DNA of 64,000 nucleotides from Oceanimonas smirnovii ATCC BAA-899 (GCF_000381965.1 NZ_KB908454.1:410324-474323), one strand, 5' to 3'. Shown: positions 28,487 through 37,416, counted from the first letter of the stretch. Notes: generated by a model not told the origin, from the letters alone. A program made the numbers and translations.

Positions 28487-29188
28487 ATGTTGCAAAAATG
28501 CCTGCTGGCGCTGACCGGCCTGTTGCTGGCAAGCGCGGCTCATGCCAGTGACATTGACTATATGCGCGCCGAGTTTTCGGTGATGCTGAACGGTGATGCT
28601 ACCCGGGGCGTCAACACCCTCACCATAGATCGCAACCGGGAGCAGTATCATGTGCATTTTTCTCTGCGCCACTGGCTGCTGGATGTGGATCAAAAAGCCA
28701 GCTTCACCTGGAATGACTGCACTGCCCGTCCCGATACCTTCAGTTACAAGGCCAAAGCGCTGGGAGTGACCCGGGAAGAGCGGCTGGTGTTTGATCAGTC
28801 TACCGGCATGGTCCTTTATCAGGACAAGGACGGCGACAAGCTGCTGGCGGCGGAAGGGGGCGTGTTCGATCCGGTCAGCTTTTTCTTTGAGGCCCGGTGC
28901 GACCTGATGGCCGGCAAAGAAGCCTTTGATTACAAGGTGGTACGTGACGGTGAGATCAAAAAAACACCTTTCAAAGTAGTGGGTACCCAGGCGCTTAAAA
29001 CGGGAGTGGGCACGCTTGATACTCTGATCGTTGAACGGGACAGGGGCAACAGCAAACGTAAAACCCGCTTTTGGGTAGCACCGGAGCTGGACTATCTGCT
29101 GGTGCAGATAAGCCATGAAGAAAACAGCCAGCTGGCAGTGACTGCAACACTCAGCAAGCTGGATCACCGCATGGCGCAAGCCGACTAA
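28487..29188 (+). CDS. Periplasmic DUF3108-family protein
   Basis: 233 residues. It has a signal peptide (MLQKCLLALTGLLLASAAHA) and a mature beta-rich domain resembling DUF3108 (YMRAEFSVMLNGDATRGVNT; KTRFWVAPELDYLLVQISHE). The function of the family is unknown; such proteins may be outer-membrane or periplasmic beta-barrel-like folds. An AGAGGA site precedes the ATG. It follows the MFS gene closely. Its stop overlaps that of convergent dctD by a few bases, with no terminator between. Confidence 0.75.
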   Translation: MLQKCLLALTGLLLASAAHASDIDYMRAEFSVMLNGDATRGVNTLTIDRNREQYHVHFSLRHWLLDVDQKASFTWNDCTARPDTFSYKAKALGVTREERLVFDQSTGMVLYQDKDGDKLLAAEGGVFDPVSFFFEARCDLMAGKEAFDYKVVRDGEIKKTPFKVVGTQALKTGVGTLDTLIVERDRGNSKRKTRFWVAPELDYLLVQISHEENSQLAVTATLSKLDHRMAQAD

Positions 29189-30489
29189 TCGCGGTATCTG
29201 GCAAGTTTGTCATACAGTGTTTTGCGCGGAATACCCAGCTGCTCGGCAGCCAGTGCCACCTGATTCTGTGTTTTGTGCATGGCGTCAGAAATCAGTTGTT
29301 GCTCCAGTGCCGCCAGTTGCTCCGGTAATGTCATCAGGTTGTGCGCCGGCTCAGCCGGCATCACCCCCAGTACATATTGTTCGGCGGCATGGCGCAGCTC
29401 CCGCACATTGCCGGGCCAGTCCCGGCACATCAGTTGCTGCAGCAAGGCATCGGCAGGCGCAGGCACATCACGGTTATAGTGTTGTTGTGCCTGCTCGACA
29501 AAATGCAAAAACAGCAGCGGAATATCGGCCCGACGCTGGCGCAGTGGCGGCAGTGCCAGCGTCACCACATTAAGCCGAAAGTACAGATCCGGCCGGAACA
29601 GACCGGCTCGTCCCGCTTCCTGCAAGTCAATCTTGGTGGCGGCGACCACCCTGGCGTCCACCTGAACCAACTGGTTGCCTCCCAGCCGCTCCAGTACCGA
29701 CTCCTGCAACACTCTCAGCATTTTTGCCTGCAGGTGCAGGGGCATGCCTTCTATTTCGTCCAGAAACAGAGTGCCGTTATCGGCGTGCTCCACCTTGCCG
29801 ATGCGCCGTTTGGTGACACCGGTAAAAGCTCCCGGCTCGGCACCGAACATTTCACTTTCAAAAATCGACTCGGGCAGCGCCGTGCAGTTAATGGCCACAA
29901 AGTTGCCTTTGCGGCCGCTGCCCTGATGCAGACTGCGGGCTACCAGCTCCTTGCCGGTGCCGGTTTCTCCCAGGATCAGCACACTGGCACTGGTATCTGC
30001 AATATTATCAATCTGCCGGCGCAGCTGTTCCATTTCCGGCGTATTGCCCAGCAGCAGCTCCGCCTGTTTGCCGGCGGCCAGACGGCGTCGCAGCTGACGG
30101 TTATCCAGTATCAGTGCCCGTTTATCGACAGCCCGGCGCAGGCTGTGCAGCAATTGCTCCGGCTGATAGGGCTTTTCAAAAAAGTCCTGGGCTCCCAGGC
30201 GCATGGCTTCCACCGCCATGGGAATATCGCCATGGCCGGTGAGCAATAACACCGGCAAATCCGGATCCTGCTGTTGCAGCTGTCTGAGCAGGGCAAGGCC
30301 GTCCATGCCCGGCATGCGTACATCGGAGAGAAACACCACGGCAGCATCGGGCTTCAGGGCTTTTAACGCCTGTTCGGCGCGGGAAAAGCCACGGGCTGGC
30401 ATATCAGACAGGTGCAGTGTTTGCAGCAGGGTCTGACGAACATCGTCATCGTCTTCTACCAGCCAGACTTCAATGGGGGCTCTGTTCAT
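29185..30489 (-). CDS. dctD: Sigma-54-dependent response regulator, DctD type
   Basis: 434 residues: a receiver domain (about 5-120; WLVEDDDDVRQTLLQTLHLS, phospho-Asp in VVFLSDVRMPG), an AAA+ sigma-54 activation domain (about 140-370; Walker A GETGTGKE, GAFTGVTKRRIGKVEHA containing the GAFTGA loop, Walker B GTLFLDEIEG), and a Fis-type HTH at the C-terminus (NQVALAAEQLGIPRKTLYDK). The start at 30489 overlaps dctB by 20 bp and has GGAG upstream; an ATG five codons earlier is less likely. It is the last gene of the TRAP operon and probably activates the sigma-54 promoter at 35650. Confidence 0.93.
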   Translation of the reverse strand: MNRAPIEVWLVEDDDDVRQTLLQTLHLSDMPARGFSRAEQALKALKPDAAVVFLSDVRMPGMDGLALLRQLQQQDPDLPVLLLTGHGDIPMAVEAMRLGAQDFFEKPYQPEQLLHSLRRAVDKRALILDNRQLRRRLAAGKQAELLLGNTPEMEQLRRQIDNIADTSASVLILGETGTGKELVARSLHQGSGRKGNFVAINCTALPESIFESEMFGAEPGAFTGVTKRRIGKVEHADNGTLFLDEIEGMPLHLQAKMLRVLQESVLERLGGNQLVQVDARVVAATKIDLQEAGRAGLFRPDLYFRLNVVTLALPPLRQRRADIPLLFLHFVEQAQQHYNRDVPAPADALLQQLMCRDWPGNVRELRHAAEQYVLGVMPAEPAHNLMTLPEQLAALEQQLISDAMHKTQNQVALAAEQLGIPRKTLYDKLARYRD

Positions 30490-32227
30490 TGGCGCTCCAG
30501 TCAATATGAAACAGGACTCCGCCGCCGGGCGGATGCTGAATGGTCAGCCGGCCGTCACTGGCCTCTGTCAGATCGCGCACAATAGATAACCCCAGTCCCA
30601 GACCCTGACCGGCCTGCTTGGTAGAAAAGAAAGGCTCGGTTACTTTATCCCGAATACCGGCATCCAGGCCCGGACCATTATCCTTCACCTGCAGCCAGTG
30701 CTGGCCGGCAGCAAGGGTAATCACACCATGATGATGGCCATTCAGGGCATCCAGGCTGTTGCTCAGCAGATTGGCCAGGATCTGCTCAAGGGCATGCAGC
30801 TCTATTGGCAGCAGCACAGTATCAGGCTGGCTCAGCTTGAGCTCAACACCCTGAGTGGCAAAGCGTGATGCAAGCCAGCTCATCACATTGCCAAGCGCTT
30901 CATTGAGATCACTTTGTCCTTTGGTGCTGCGCCGGGTAGCCGCAAAGAGCTTCAGTTGTGAGGTAAGTCTGGCAATGCGGTCAATCAGTCGCTCCATGGT
31001 TTGCAGGCTGGTTTTCACCTCGGCGTATCGTCCCCGTTCACTCAGCAGCAGGGTGTTGACCGACTGGTTTCTGAGTGCGGTCAGTGGCTGATTGACTTCA
31101 TGGGCCACACCCGCCGCCATCTGCCCCAGTGCGGCCAGCCGGTTGGTCTGGATCAGCTCATGTTGCATGGCTCTGAGCCTGGCTTCTGCCTGAGTGCGCT
31201 CTTTTACCTGTTGCTCCAGCTGGTGGTTGCTGGCGGCCAGCGCCGCAGTGCGGGACATCACCTGTTGCTCCAGTTCACACCGTGCTTTGGCCTGCATACG
31301 GTAGTAACGACGCCGTTGCCGCCAGTAAAGCAGTAATAGCAGCAGGGCAATCAGCCCCACACCGGTGAGCGCGGTCAGCAGGGTGGCATTGACGGACAAC
31401 TGGCGGCTGGGCCACCATAGTTGCATGCGCCACTGCAGGCGCGGCAGTGCCAGTTCGCTGGTGCCGTACAGTGCCTTTTGCCACCGTATTTGCGGGCCGT
31501 GCCGGGTTATTCTCACAGGAGCCAGCGACATGGGCGCATATTGCCGGTCCTGATCCAGCCGCCGCCTTGCCTCAGGGCTGAGAGGCACAAGGGTTTTAAA
31601 TTTGAGCTGAGTGTCTGACGCCAGCGCAATCACCTGTTCCTTATCTACCACCAGCACTTTTTCTCCGGCCAGCTGCCAGCTTTGTTCCAGTTTTTTCAGG
31701 GTAATTTTGGCGGCCAGCACGCCTTTGGTCTGATCCTGGCCCGCCATATGCAGCCCGAAAAAATAACCGGGCGTGCGGGTCGTGGCACCCACGGCATAGA
31801 ACTCGCCGACATCGCCGTTCAGCGCATCAGTAAAGTAGGGCCGAAAACGATAGCGTTGCCCGATAAAGCTGAATGGGGTATGCCAGTTGCTGGCCGCCAG
31901 GGTCAGGCCGTGGGCGTCAATCAGGTAGAGGGCTTCCACTCCGGTGTCTTCTGCCAGCTGTTGTAACAGCCGGTTGGCCCGGTTGATGGTGTCAGGGCTG
32001 CCGGGCTGCTCCAGCGCATTCAGTAGCACCGGATGAGACTGTAATGCGCGGGGTATATTTTCAAAGCGGGCTATTTCGGACTCCAGTGCCGCCCGGTAAA
32101 CCTTGAGCTGTTGCTGGGCCCTGTGCTCCTGCTCTGCGGCCTGATGCTGCCAGCTTTGACGCCACACCAGTGCCAGTATCAGCATAAATACCAGCAACAG
32201 CAGCAAGCGGCTGAAATGTCTGAACAA
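30470..32227 (-). CDS. dctB: DctB-type sensor histidine kinase
   Basis: 585 residues: TM1 at about 7-24, a periplasmic double-PAS (dCache-like) sensor (about 25-275; ARFENIPRALQSHPVLLNAL, GQRYRFRPYFTDAL, ATTRTPGYFF as in C4-dicarboxylate sensors), TM2 (about 280-300), a coiled coil, HisKA (MAAGVAHEVNQPLTALRNQS) and HATPase (LANLLSNSLDAL, DNGPGLD). The GQRYRFRPYF motif is typical of DctB. It starts 8 bp after the DUF1850 gene, leaving no room for a separate promoter. It overlaps dctD by 20 bp. It should report the TRAP substrate to DctD. Confidence 0.92.
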   Translation of the reverse strand: MFRHFSRLLLLLVFMLILALVWRQSWQHQAAEQEHRAQQQLKVYRAALESEIARFENIPRALQSHPVLLNALEQPGSPDTINRANRLLQQLAEDTGVEALYLIDAHGLTLAASNWHTPFSFIGQRYRFRPYFTDALNGDVGEFYAVGATTRTPGYFFGLHMAGQDQTKGVLAAKITLKKLEQSWQLAGEKVLVVDKEQVIALASDTQLKFKTLVPLSPEARRRLDQDRQYAPMSLAPVRITRHGPQIRWQKALYGTSELALPRLQWRMQLWWPSRQLSVNATLLTALTGVGLIALLLLLLYWRQRRRYYRMQAKARCELEQQVMSRTAALAASNHQLEQQVKERTQAEARLRAMQHELIQTNRLAALGQMAAGVAHEVNQPLTALRNQSVNTLLLSERGRYAEVKTSLQTMERLIDRIARLTSQLKLFAATRRSTKGQSDLNEALGNVMSWLASRFATQGVELKLSQPDTVLLPIELHALEQILANLLSNSLDALNGHHHGVITLAAGQHWLQVKDNGPGLDAGIRDKVTEPFFSTKQAGQGLGLGLSIVRDLTEASDGRLTIQHPPGGGVLFHIDWSANEQSPH

Positions 32228-32235
32228 GGCGGAGA

Positions 32236-32607
32236 TTAGCGGGGCTCCTTATGGCAGGATGACAGTGTGACTGAATGGGCACCGGGTAGCCAGTGACTCA
32301 GTGGGTGGCAGCGGCCCGGGGCAGAGCACAGCCTATACTCACCGGTAAATTCGGAGCCGGCAAGCACCAGTTGCTCAATTTGCACGCCGGGTCTCCAGTG
32401 CCAGCGGCCATCACTGAAGCTGGCATCGGGAGGCGGCTCCATACCGGCCCCCGAACCTGCCACACTGGCGTGAGTAAGCAGTAAATACCGGCCGTCAGAC
32501 TGGTACTGCTCCTCCCAGCGCACTTTTTCTACCGAATGCTGCCAGCTCAGGGTAATGCTGCCGGTCAGCAGCATTACCAGCGTCTTGGCACCTGATAAAC
32601 AGATCAT
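32236..32607 (-). CDS. DUF1850 protein of TAXI-TRAP operons
   Basis: 123 residues. A short hydrophobic N-terminus (MICLSGAKTLVMLLTGSITL) is followed by a DUF1850-like domain: LSWQHSVEKVRWEEQYQ, SVAGSGAGMEPPPDA, GSEFTGEYRLC. DUF1850 genes are commonly found beside 4TM/12TM fused TRAP permeases with TAXI binding proteins (family knowledge); the function is unknown. The start at 32607 overlaps the permease stop as ATGA; the longer frame to 32646 is rejected. Confidence 0.8.
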   Translation of the reverse strand: MICLSGAKTLVMLLTGSITLSWQHSVEKVRWEEQYQSDGRYLLLTHASVAGSGAGMEPPPDASFSDGRWHWRPGVQIEQLVLAGSEFTGEYRLCSAPGRCHPLSHWLPGAHSVTLSSCHKEPR

Positions 32608-34619
32608 GAAGCTGTGTTGAGCTGTAACTGGCGACGTTGCTGCCACCAGTGCCGCGCCAGTATCAGAGCGGCAAGCAGCAGACCCAGCTCATCGGTCATG
32701 GGCAGAGAAAACACCAGCAGGGCTGCCGCTGCGATTGCCAGCAGGCGTTCGGCCAGACTAAAGGGCTTCAGCCAGTAACCAATGGCCCCCATGCCCCAGA
32801 GCGATACCGCCAGCAGCGCCTTGAAAATAACAAAGACGGTGGCGGCCAGCCCGGCATCGCCCTGCAGCATCAGTGCAGGCGAATAGACGGCCATATAGGG
32901 CACCACAAAGCCGGCAATGGCAATTTGCAGGGAGCGAACCCCGATGCGCAGCCCCGAGGCCTTGGCGATGGGAGAGGCGGCAAACGCAGCAAGGGCCACC
33001 GGTGGCGTCAGATCGGCCATAATGCCGAAATAAAACACGAACATATGGGACACAATCAGGGGCACACCCAGCTCCAGCAGGGCAGGCGCGGCAATAGAGC
33101 TGGTAATGATGTAGTTGGGAATGGTAGGAATGCCCATGCCCAGCACCAGACAGGTCAGCATGGTTAACGCCAGTGACAGCAGCAGGCTGTGCTCTCCCAG
33201 CTGAATAATAAACCCGGCCACTATGGTGGCGGCACCGGTCAGTGAAATAACCCCGATAATCACGCCCACCAGCGCACAGGCCACGCCCACCGGCAGGGCA
33301 TGCAGTGCGCCCTGATAAAGGGCGTTGACCACAGTGCTCAGAATGTTTTGCTCCCGTTTGGCCAGCAGCAACACGGTCAGCACCGCCACAATCACAAAGA
33401 TGGCAGTAATGCCGTAGTGATTAAAGGTGGCGCAGGCCAGGCCCAGTATAACCCAGAATCCGTAACGCAAGCCTCTGGCACTGATATGCCGTGCCAGACC
33501 ATTGCCCATGATCAGCACCACAGTCAGGGCCAGTCCCATCATGCCGGCAAACAGGGGCGTAAAGCCGGAAAACAGCATGACCACCAGCGCCACCAGGGGC
33601 AGTAACAGATACCAGCGCGCCTTCAGCGCCTGCAGCGGGTTGGGACATTCGGATTTGGGCAGTCCATTCAGGCCGGCACGGCCCGCTTCCAGATGCACCA
33701 TTAAAAATACGGTAAAGAAGTAGAGAATAGCCGGCACCAGTGCCGCCTTGGTGATATCAACGTAAGGGACGTTAATGGTTTCGGCCATAATAAAGGCCAC
33801 AGCGCCCATAACCGGAGGCATGATCTGGCCTCCCATTGAGCTGGTGGCCTCTACCGCGCCGGCAAAGTCGGCCCGGTAGCCAAATTTTTTCATCAGCGGA
33901 ATGGTAAACTGGCCGGTGCTGACCACGTTGGCCACGCCAGAGCCATTAATGGTGCCCATCATGCCCGATGACAGCACAGAGACTTTGGCCGGCCCGCCGC
34001 GGGTATGGCCTACCGAGCCGATGGCAACATCATTAAACAGCTTGAGCATGCCTGCCTGTTCCAGAAAGGCCCCAAACAGAATAAACAGAAAGATATAGCT
34101 GGAAGACACATAAGTCGGGGTGCCGTAAATGCCTTCAGTACTGAAAGCCAGCTGGGACACCACCTGATCCAGCCCGTAGCCTCGGTGCATCAGCACATCG
34201 GGCAGATATTCACCAAACAGCGCATAGCCGACAAAGGCAAGGCAGATAAGCGGCAGCGCCCAGCCCATCAGACGCCGGGCGGCATCAAAGACCATCAACA
34301 GGGTCACGGTGCCAATGACCCAGTCTGTCTGGCTCAGCTCGCCGGCCCGGTAAATCAGATCCGCTTCAAACCACCAGTGATAAAAAGCAAACAACATGGC
34401 CACAGTGCCCAGCAGAATCCCCCATACCGAAGGCCGGCTCAGGGCTTGCCCGCGGGCACCGTAAAGCTGATAAACCAAAAAGAGTAAAAAGCCTACGTGT
34501 ATGGCCCGCACCACAGTGGTGGATAAAGGGCTGAACGCAGCGGTAATAATCTGAAAAACAGAAAAACACAGTGCGCCATAAAAAATAAGCGCGTGTCGGC
34601 TCTGATTACTGCTCATCAT
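32604..34619 (-). CDS. TRAP transporter permease, 4TM/12TM fusion
   Basis: 671 residues with about 16 or more hydrophobic segments: the small DctQ-like part (about 1-170) fused to the large DctM-like part. DctM motifs include FGAFLEQAGMLKLFNDVAIG, GMMGTINGSGVANVVSTGQF, SMGGQIMPPVMGAVAF and LVLGMGIPTIPNYIITSS. This fusion occurs with TAXI-type binding proteins. It imports an organic anion, probably a dicarboxylate, 2-oxoacid or related acid, driven by Na+ or H+. The gap to the upstream TAXI gene is 45 bp; it overlaps the DUF1850 gene by 4 bp. Confidence 0.93.
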   Translation of the reverse strand: MMSSNQSRHALIFYGALCFSVFQIITAAFSPLSTTVVRAIHVGFLLFLVYQLYGARGQALSRPSVWGILLGTVAMLFAFYHWWFEADLIYRAGELSQTDWVIGTVTLLMVFDAARRLMGWALPLICLAFVGYALFGEYLPDVLMHRGYGLDQVVSQLAFSTEGIYGTPTYVSSSYIFLFILFGAFLEQAGMLKLFNDVAIGSVGHTRGGPAKVSVLSSGMMGTINGSGVANVVSTGQFTIPLMKKFGYRADFAGAVEATSSMGGQIMPPVMGAVAFIMAETINVPYVDITKAALVPAILYFFTVFLMVHLEAGRAGLNGLPKSECPNPLQALKARWYLLLPLVALVVMLFSGFTPLFAGMMGLALTVVLIMGNGLARHISARGLRYGFWVILGLACATFNHYGITAIFVIVAVLTVLLLAKREQNILSTVVNALYQGALHALPVGVACALVGVIIGVISLTGAATIVAGFIIQLGEHSLLLSLALTMLTCLVLGMGIPTIPNYIITSSIAAPALLELGVPLIVSHMFVFYFGIMADLTPPVALAAFAASPIAKASGLRIGVRSLQIAIAGFVVPYMAVYSPALMLQGDAGLAATVFVIFKALLAVSLWGMGAIGYWLKPFSLAERLLAIAAAALLVFSLPMTDELGLLLAALILARHWWQQRRQLQLNTAS

Positions 34620-34664
34620 CGTCTCCCGGGCTGGCCGTGTTGGCGGCCAGCGCTTGTTATTTTG

Positions 34665-35612
34665 TTATTCGATCAGGCCTTGTTCGCGATAATAGCGTTC
34701 TGCACCGGGATGCAGCGGCAGGGGCAGGCCCTTCACGGCACCTTCTGGCTCAATGCCGTTGGCGGCATTGTGGGCATTGCGCAGGGCAGGCAGGTTCTCA
34801 AAGACCTGTCTGGCCATCTGGTAGGCGGTGTCATCAGAGACATCTTCATGGGTGATCAGCAGATTGCTGATGGCCACGGTAGGAATATCGCTATCCTGTC
34901 CGGTATAGGTTCCGGCCGGGATCAGTCCCGGACGATAAGCGTCATTTTCAATACCGGCGACCAGCGCTTCAGGAATGGCCACAAAGACCACGGGAGCGTG
35001 CGAAGCCAGATCGCGAAAGGCAGCCATGCCCAGACCGGCAGACTGCAGGGTGGCATCGAGCTGGCGGTTTTTCATCAGCTCCACCGATTCACCAAAGGGC
35101 AGGTACTCGGTGCGGGAAAAATCATCGTAGCTCAGCCCTGCTGCCTTGAAAATGGTACGGGCATTGAGCTCAGTGCCTGAACGCGGCGCGCCCACAGAAA
35201 TACGCTTGCCTTTCAGATCTTCCAGGCTGGTGATGCCACTGTCGGCCCGGGCCACAATCTGAATGTAATTTGAATAGGTTGCGCCTACGGCACGCAGTTT
35301 TTTCAACGGAGCCGGAAAACCCGCTTCTTTTTCGCCATTCCAGGCATCTGCCACACTATCAGCAAGGGCAAAGCCAATTTCGCCACGGCCTTTTTGTAAC
35401 AGGCTCAGGTTTTCAACCGAGGCGCGGGTCGCCTGCACCTGAACTTTCGAATCGGGAATATGCTCATCATAAAGCTGGGAAATGGCAACGCCCAGCGGGT
35501 AATAAACACCGCTGGTGCCACCGGTCAGTACGTTAATAAACTCAGCCGCCTGAGCAGTGGTAGCCGACAATGCCAGCGAGGCACCGAGCAAACAGTGTTT
35601 GAACATCTTCAT
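34665..35612 (-). CDS. TAXI-family TRAP transporter solute-binding protein
   Basis: 315 residues: a signal peptide (MKMFKHCLLGASLALSATTA-QAA) and a periplasmic binding domain of the TAXI family (FINVLTGGTSGVYYPLGVAI near the mature start, VQATRASVENLSLLQKGRGE, GAPRSGTELNARTIFKAAGL). It delivers the ligand to the fused permease at 32604. An AAGGAAG site stands before the ATG. It is the first gene of the five-gene operon that ends with dctBD, driven by a sigma-54 promoter 38 bp upstream. Confidence 0.93.
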   Translation of the reverse strand: MKMFKHCLLGASLALSATTAQAAEFINVLTGGTSGVYYPLGVAISQLYDEHIPDSKVQVQATRASVENLSLLQKGRGEIGFALADSVADAWNGEKEAGFPAPLKKLRAVGATYSNYIQIVARADSGITSLEDLKGKRISVGAPRSGTELNARTIFKAAGLSYDDFSRTEYLPFGESVELMKNRQLDATLQSAGLGMAAFRDLASHAPVVFVAIPEALVAGIENDAYRPGLIPAGTYTGQDSDIPTVAISNLLITHEDVSDDTAYQMARQVFENLPALRNAHNAANGIEPEGAVKGLPLPLHPGAERYYREQGLIE

Positions 35613-35649
35613 TTTCTCTTCCTTGGTTGTGAGTTTGCGATGAAGGTGT

Positions 35650-35665
35650 TGCAGGTTTGGTGCCA
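35650..35665 (-). promoter_or_regulatory. sigma-54 promoter of the TAXI-TRAP-dctBD operon
   Basis: On the minus strand TGGCACCAAACCTGCA has the GG and GC doublets exactly 10 bases apart, and TGGCAC matches the -24 consensus perfectly. Transcription should begin near 35640, leaving a leader of about 28 nt that contains the AAGGAAG ribosome site. A sigma-54 activator gene (dctD) is in the same operon. Confidence 0.82.
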
Positions 35666-35756
35666 GAAGTTAACACTCTGTTTTATTTTGTAAGTTGTTG
35701 ATTTTAATTGGGTGAGTGTGAGAGTGTTTCTGCTATTCCGGAAGTTGGGTAGTATT

Positions 35757-35776
35757 CATTCTGAATTTTCAGAATG
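35757..35776. promoter_or_regulatory. candidate activator (DctD) binding site
   Basis: CATTCTGAATTTTCAGAATG is a perfect inverted repeat with 9-bp arms and a 2-bp centre, about 105 bp upstream of the sigma-54 promoter. This is the spacing expected of an enhancer for a sigma-54 activator. A second, weaker inverted repeat GGCTCC/GGAGCC lies at 35784-35805. Binding by DctD is an inference. Confidence 0.55.
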
Positions 35777-35835
35777 TCTGAGCGGCTCCGTCTGGCTATG
35801 GAGCCGGTAAACATCACCGAGCAAAGAGCAAAATC

Positions 35836-36465
35836 ATGATGATATGGATAATGGCGGTCGGGCTGGTGCTGCTGGCGGCCTGGCGGGTGAACTGGCCGGC
35901 ACTGCTGGCAGACAAGCGCCGGCAGCATTTGTGTTTTGGTGGTGCCATCGCCCTGGTGCCGTTGTGGATGTTGCAGGCTGGTATTCGGGACGGGCTGGAG
36001 ATTCATTTTCTGGGCCTGACTACACTGGCGCTGATGCTGGGCTGGCGGCTGGGACTGCTGATGGCGACCCTGGCGCTGCTGCTGGTAACGGGGTTTGGTT
36101 TTGAAACCTGGTCCGAGTTTGGGGTAAACCTGCTGCTGGGCGTAATATTGCCGGTGTCATTCAGCTATTTTCTGTTTCTGGTTACTTACAGTTACCTGTA
36201 CCGGCATTTGTTTGTGTATATCTTTGTGGCAGGTTTTTTTAATGCTGCTCTCACTATTTCCGTAAAAACCGCGGCACTGGCGGCATATATGACGTGGACC
36301 GGAGAATACAGCTGGCAGATAGTACAGAACGATTACCTCACCATATTACCGCTGCTGTTGTTTCCCGAGGCGCTGCTGAACGGCATGGCCATTACCCTGC
36401 TGGTGGTGTTCCGCCCTCAGTGGATGTGCACCTTTTATGACAGGGACTACCTGATCAATAAATAG
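35836..36465 (+). CDS. CbiM-like integral membrane protein
   Basis: 209 residues with about six to seven TM helices and no signal peptide. It resembles small membrane proteins annotated as energy-coupling-factor permease-like (CbiM superfamily, COG3235); the stretch IHFLGLTTLALMLGWRLGLL supports this, but the MHIPDGFL start of true CbiM proteins is absent. Function, possibly metal uptake, is not established. No CbiQ/CbiO partners are near. Its last 22 codons (36397-36465) are repeated twice more downstream with a 74-bp period. Divergent from the TAXI operon. Confidence 0.6.
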   Translation: MMIWIMAVGLVLLAAWRVNWPALLADKRRQHLCFGGAIALVPLWMLQAGIRDGLEIHFLGLTTLALMLGWRLGLLMATLALLLVTGFGFETWSEFGVNLLLGVILPVSFSYFLFLVTYSYLYRHLFVYIFVAGFFNAALTISVKTAALAAYMTWTGEYSWQIVQNDYLTILPLLLFPEALLNGMAITLLVVFRPQWMCTFYDRDYLINK

Positions 36466-36613
36466 CAGAGCTTCTGGTGGCCAGCCGCTCCCAATGGATG
36501 TGCCTTTTTTATGACAGGGACTACCTGATCAATAAATAGCAGGGCTTCTGGTGGCCAGCCGCTCCCAATGGATGTGCATTTTTTATGACAGAGACTATCT
36601 TATCAACAAGTAA
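36397..36613 (+). repeat. triplicated 3' end of the CbiM-like gene (74-bp period)
   Basis: Copies end with stop codons at 36465, 36539 and 36613. Each encodes the tail LLVxxRxQWMCxFYDRDYLINK. Copies 2 and 3 share the first part exactly (LLVASRSQWMC); copies 1 and 2 share the last part exactly at DNA level (FYDRDYLINK-TAG). Copy 3 differs in that last part only by synonymous changes (for example TAC to TAT, CTG to CTT, TAG to TAA). Copies 2 and 3 have no start and are read only as remnants. Confidence 0.88.
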
Positions 36614-36681
36614 CAGGGCTTCTGCCCCGATGCCGGCTCTGGTAGGCTGTGCTGTACCTATTACGCCAAAACGAGAATAAT

Positions 36682-37410
36682 ATGAAACGTCATACACTGA
36701 AAATACTGGCCCCGCTGGTGGCCCTCAGCCTGCCCATGATGGCACAGGCAGAAATGAGTCAGGAAGACTTTCAGAAACGCGTGCGGGAAGCCCTGATGGC
36801 AGAGCCGGAAATGCTGCGTGATGCCATTATCAAGCTTGAAGAAAATGACCGGGTGGCGCAGCAGGCAGAGTTTTCCAAACAGCTGAAAGAGCAGTCGGCC
36901 CAGCTGTTTGCCAACACAACCGACGGCGTAATGGGTAACCCTGACGGCAAAATAGAAATGGTGTATTTCACCGACTACAACTGTCCTTACTGCCACCGTT
37001 TGAACCAGACGCTGCTGGAAGTACTTAAAGGTGAGCCGGAGCTGAAAATTATCGTAAAGGATCTGGGCATTCTGGGGCCGGATTCAGTAAAAGCGGCGCG
37101 TCTGGCTCTGGCAGCCGCGCAGGAAGCACCCAAGCAATATGAAGAGCTGCATCAGGCCATGATGAGCCAGAAGCGGGTACAGGCAGCTGCCCTTGCCACT
37201 ATTGCAGAGAAAGCCGGCCTGGATGCTGCCAGCCTGCAAAAAGCGGCCGACAGCAAAGACATTGCCGACAAGCTGAATCAGAACCTGACCCTGTTCCGGG
37301 CGCTGGGCCTGAACGGCACGCCGGCGCTGGTGTTCCCCGATGGCACTCTGGTGCCCGGTGCCATCGACGAAGCCGGCCTGAAAGACATTCTGAAAAAGCA
37401 GAAGTCTTAA
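36682..37410 (+). CDS. DsbA-family periplasmic thiol-disulfide oxidoreductase
   Basis: 242 residues. Signal peptide (MKRHTLKILAPLVALSLPMM-AQA), a helical N-terminal extension (about 25-75) and a thioredoxin-fold DsbA-like domain. The active site is CPYC in YFTDYNCPYCHRLNQ (near residue 100), and the cis-proline loop is NGTPALVF. The layout (helical N-terminus, then CPYC) resembles ScsC/BdbD/Com1-type proteins rather than classical DsbA (CPHC). The start at 36682 is chosen; an in-frame TTG/ATG at 36649 would disrupt the signal peptide. It follows the triplicated tail and is followed by a terminator. Confidence 0.88.
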   Translation: MKRHTLKILAPLVALSLPMMAQAEMSQEDFQKRVREALMAEPEMLRDAIIKLEENDRVAQQAEFSKQLKEQSAQLFANTTDGVMGNPDGKIEMVYFTDYNCPYCHRLNQTLLEVLKGEPELKIIVKDLGILGPDSVKAARLALAAAQEAPKQYEELHQAMMSQKRVQAAALATIAEKAGLDAASLQKAADSKDIADKLNQNLTLFRALGLNGTPALVFPDGTLVPGAIDEAGLKDILKKQKS

Positions 37411-37416
37411 AAAACA

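Noticed and set aside
36471-36613. Copies 2 and 3 of the repeated tail as independent small genes
   Set aside because: They have no start codon or ribosome site of their own and are best explained as gene-end duplicates.
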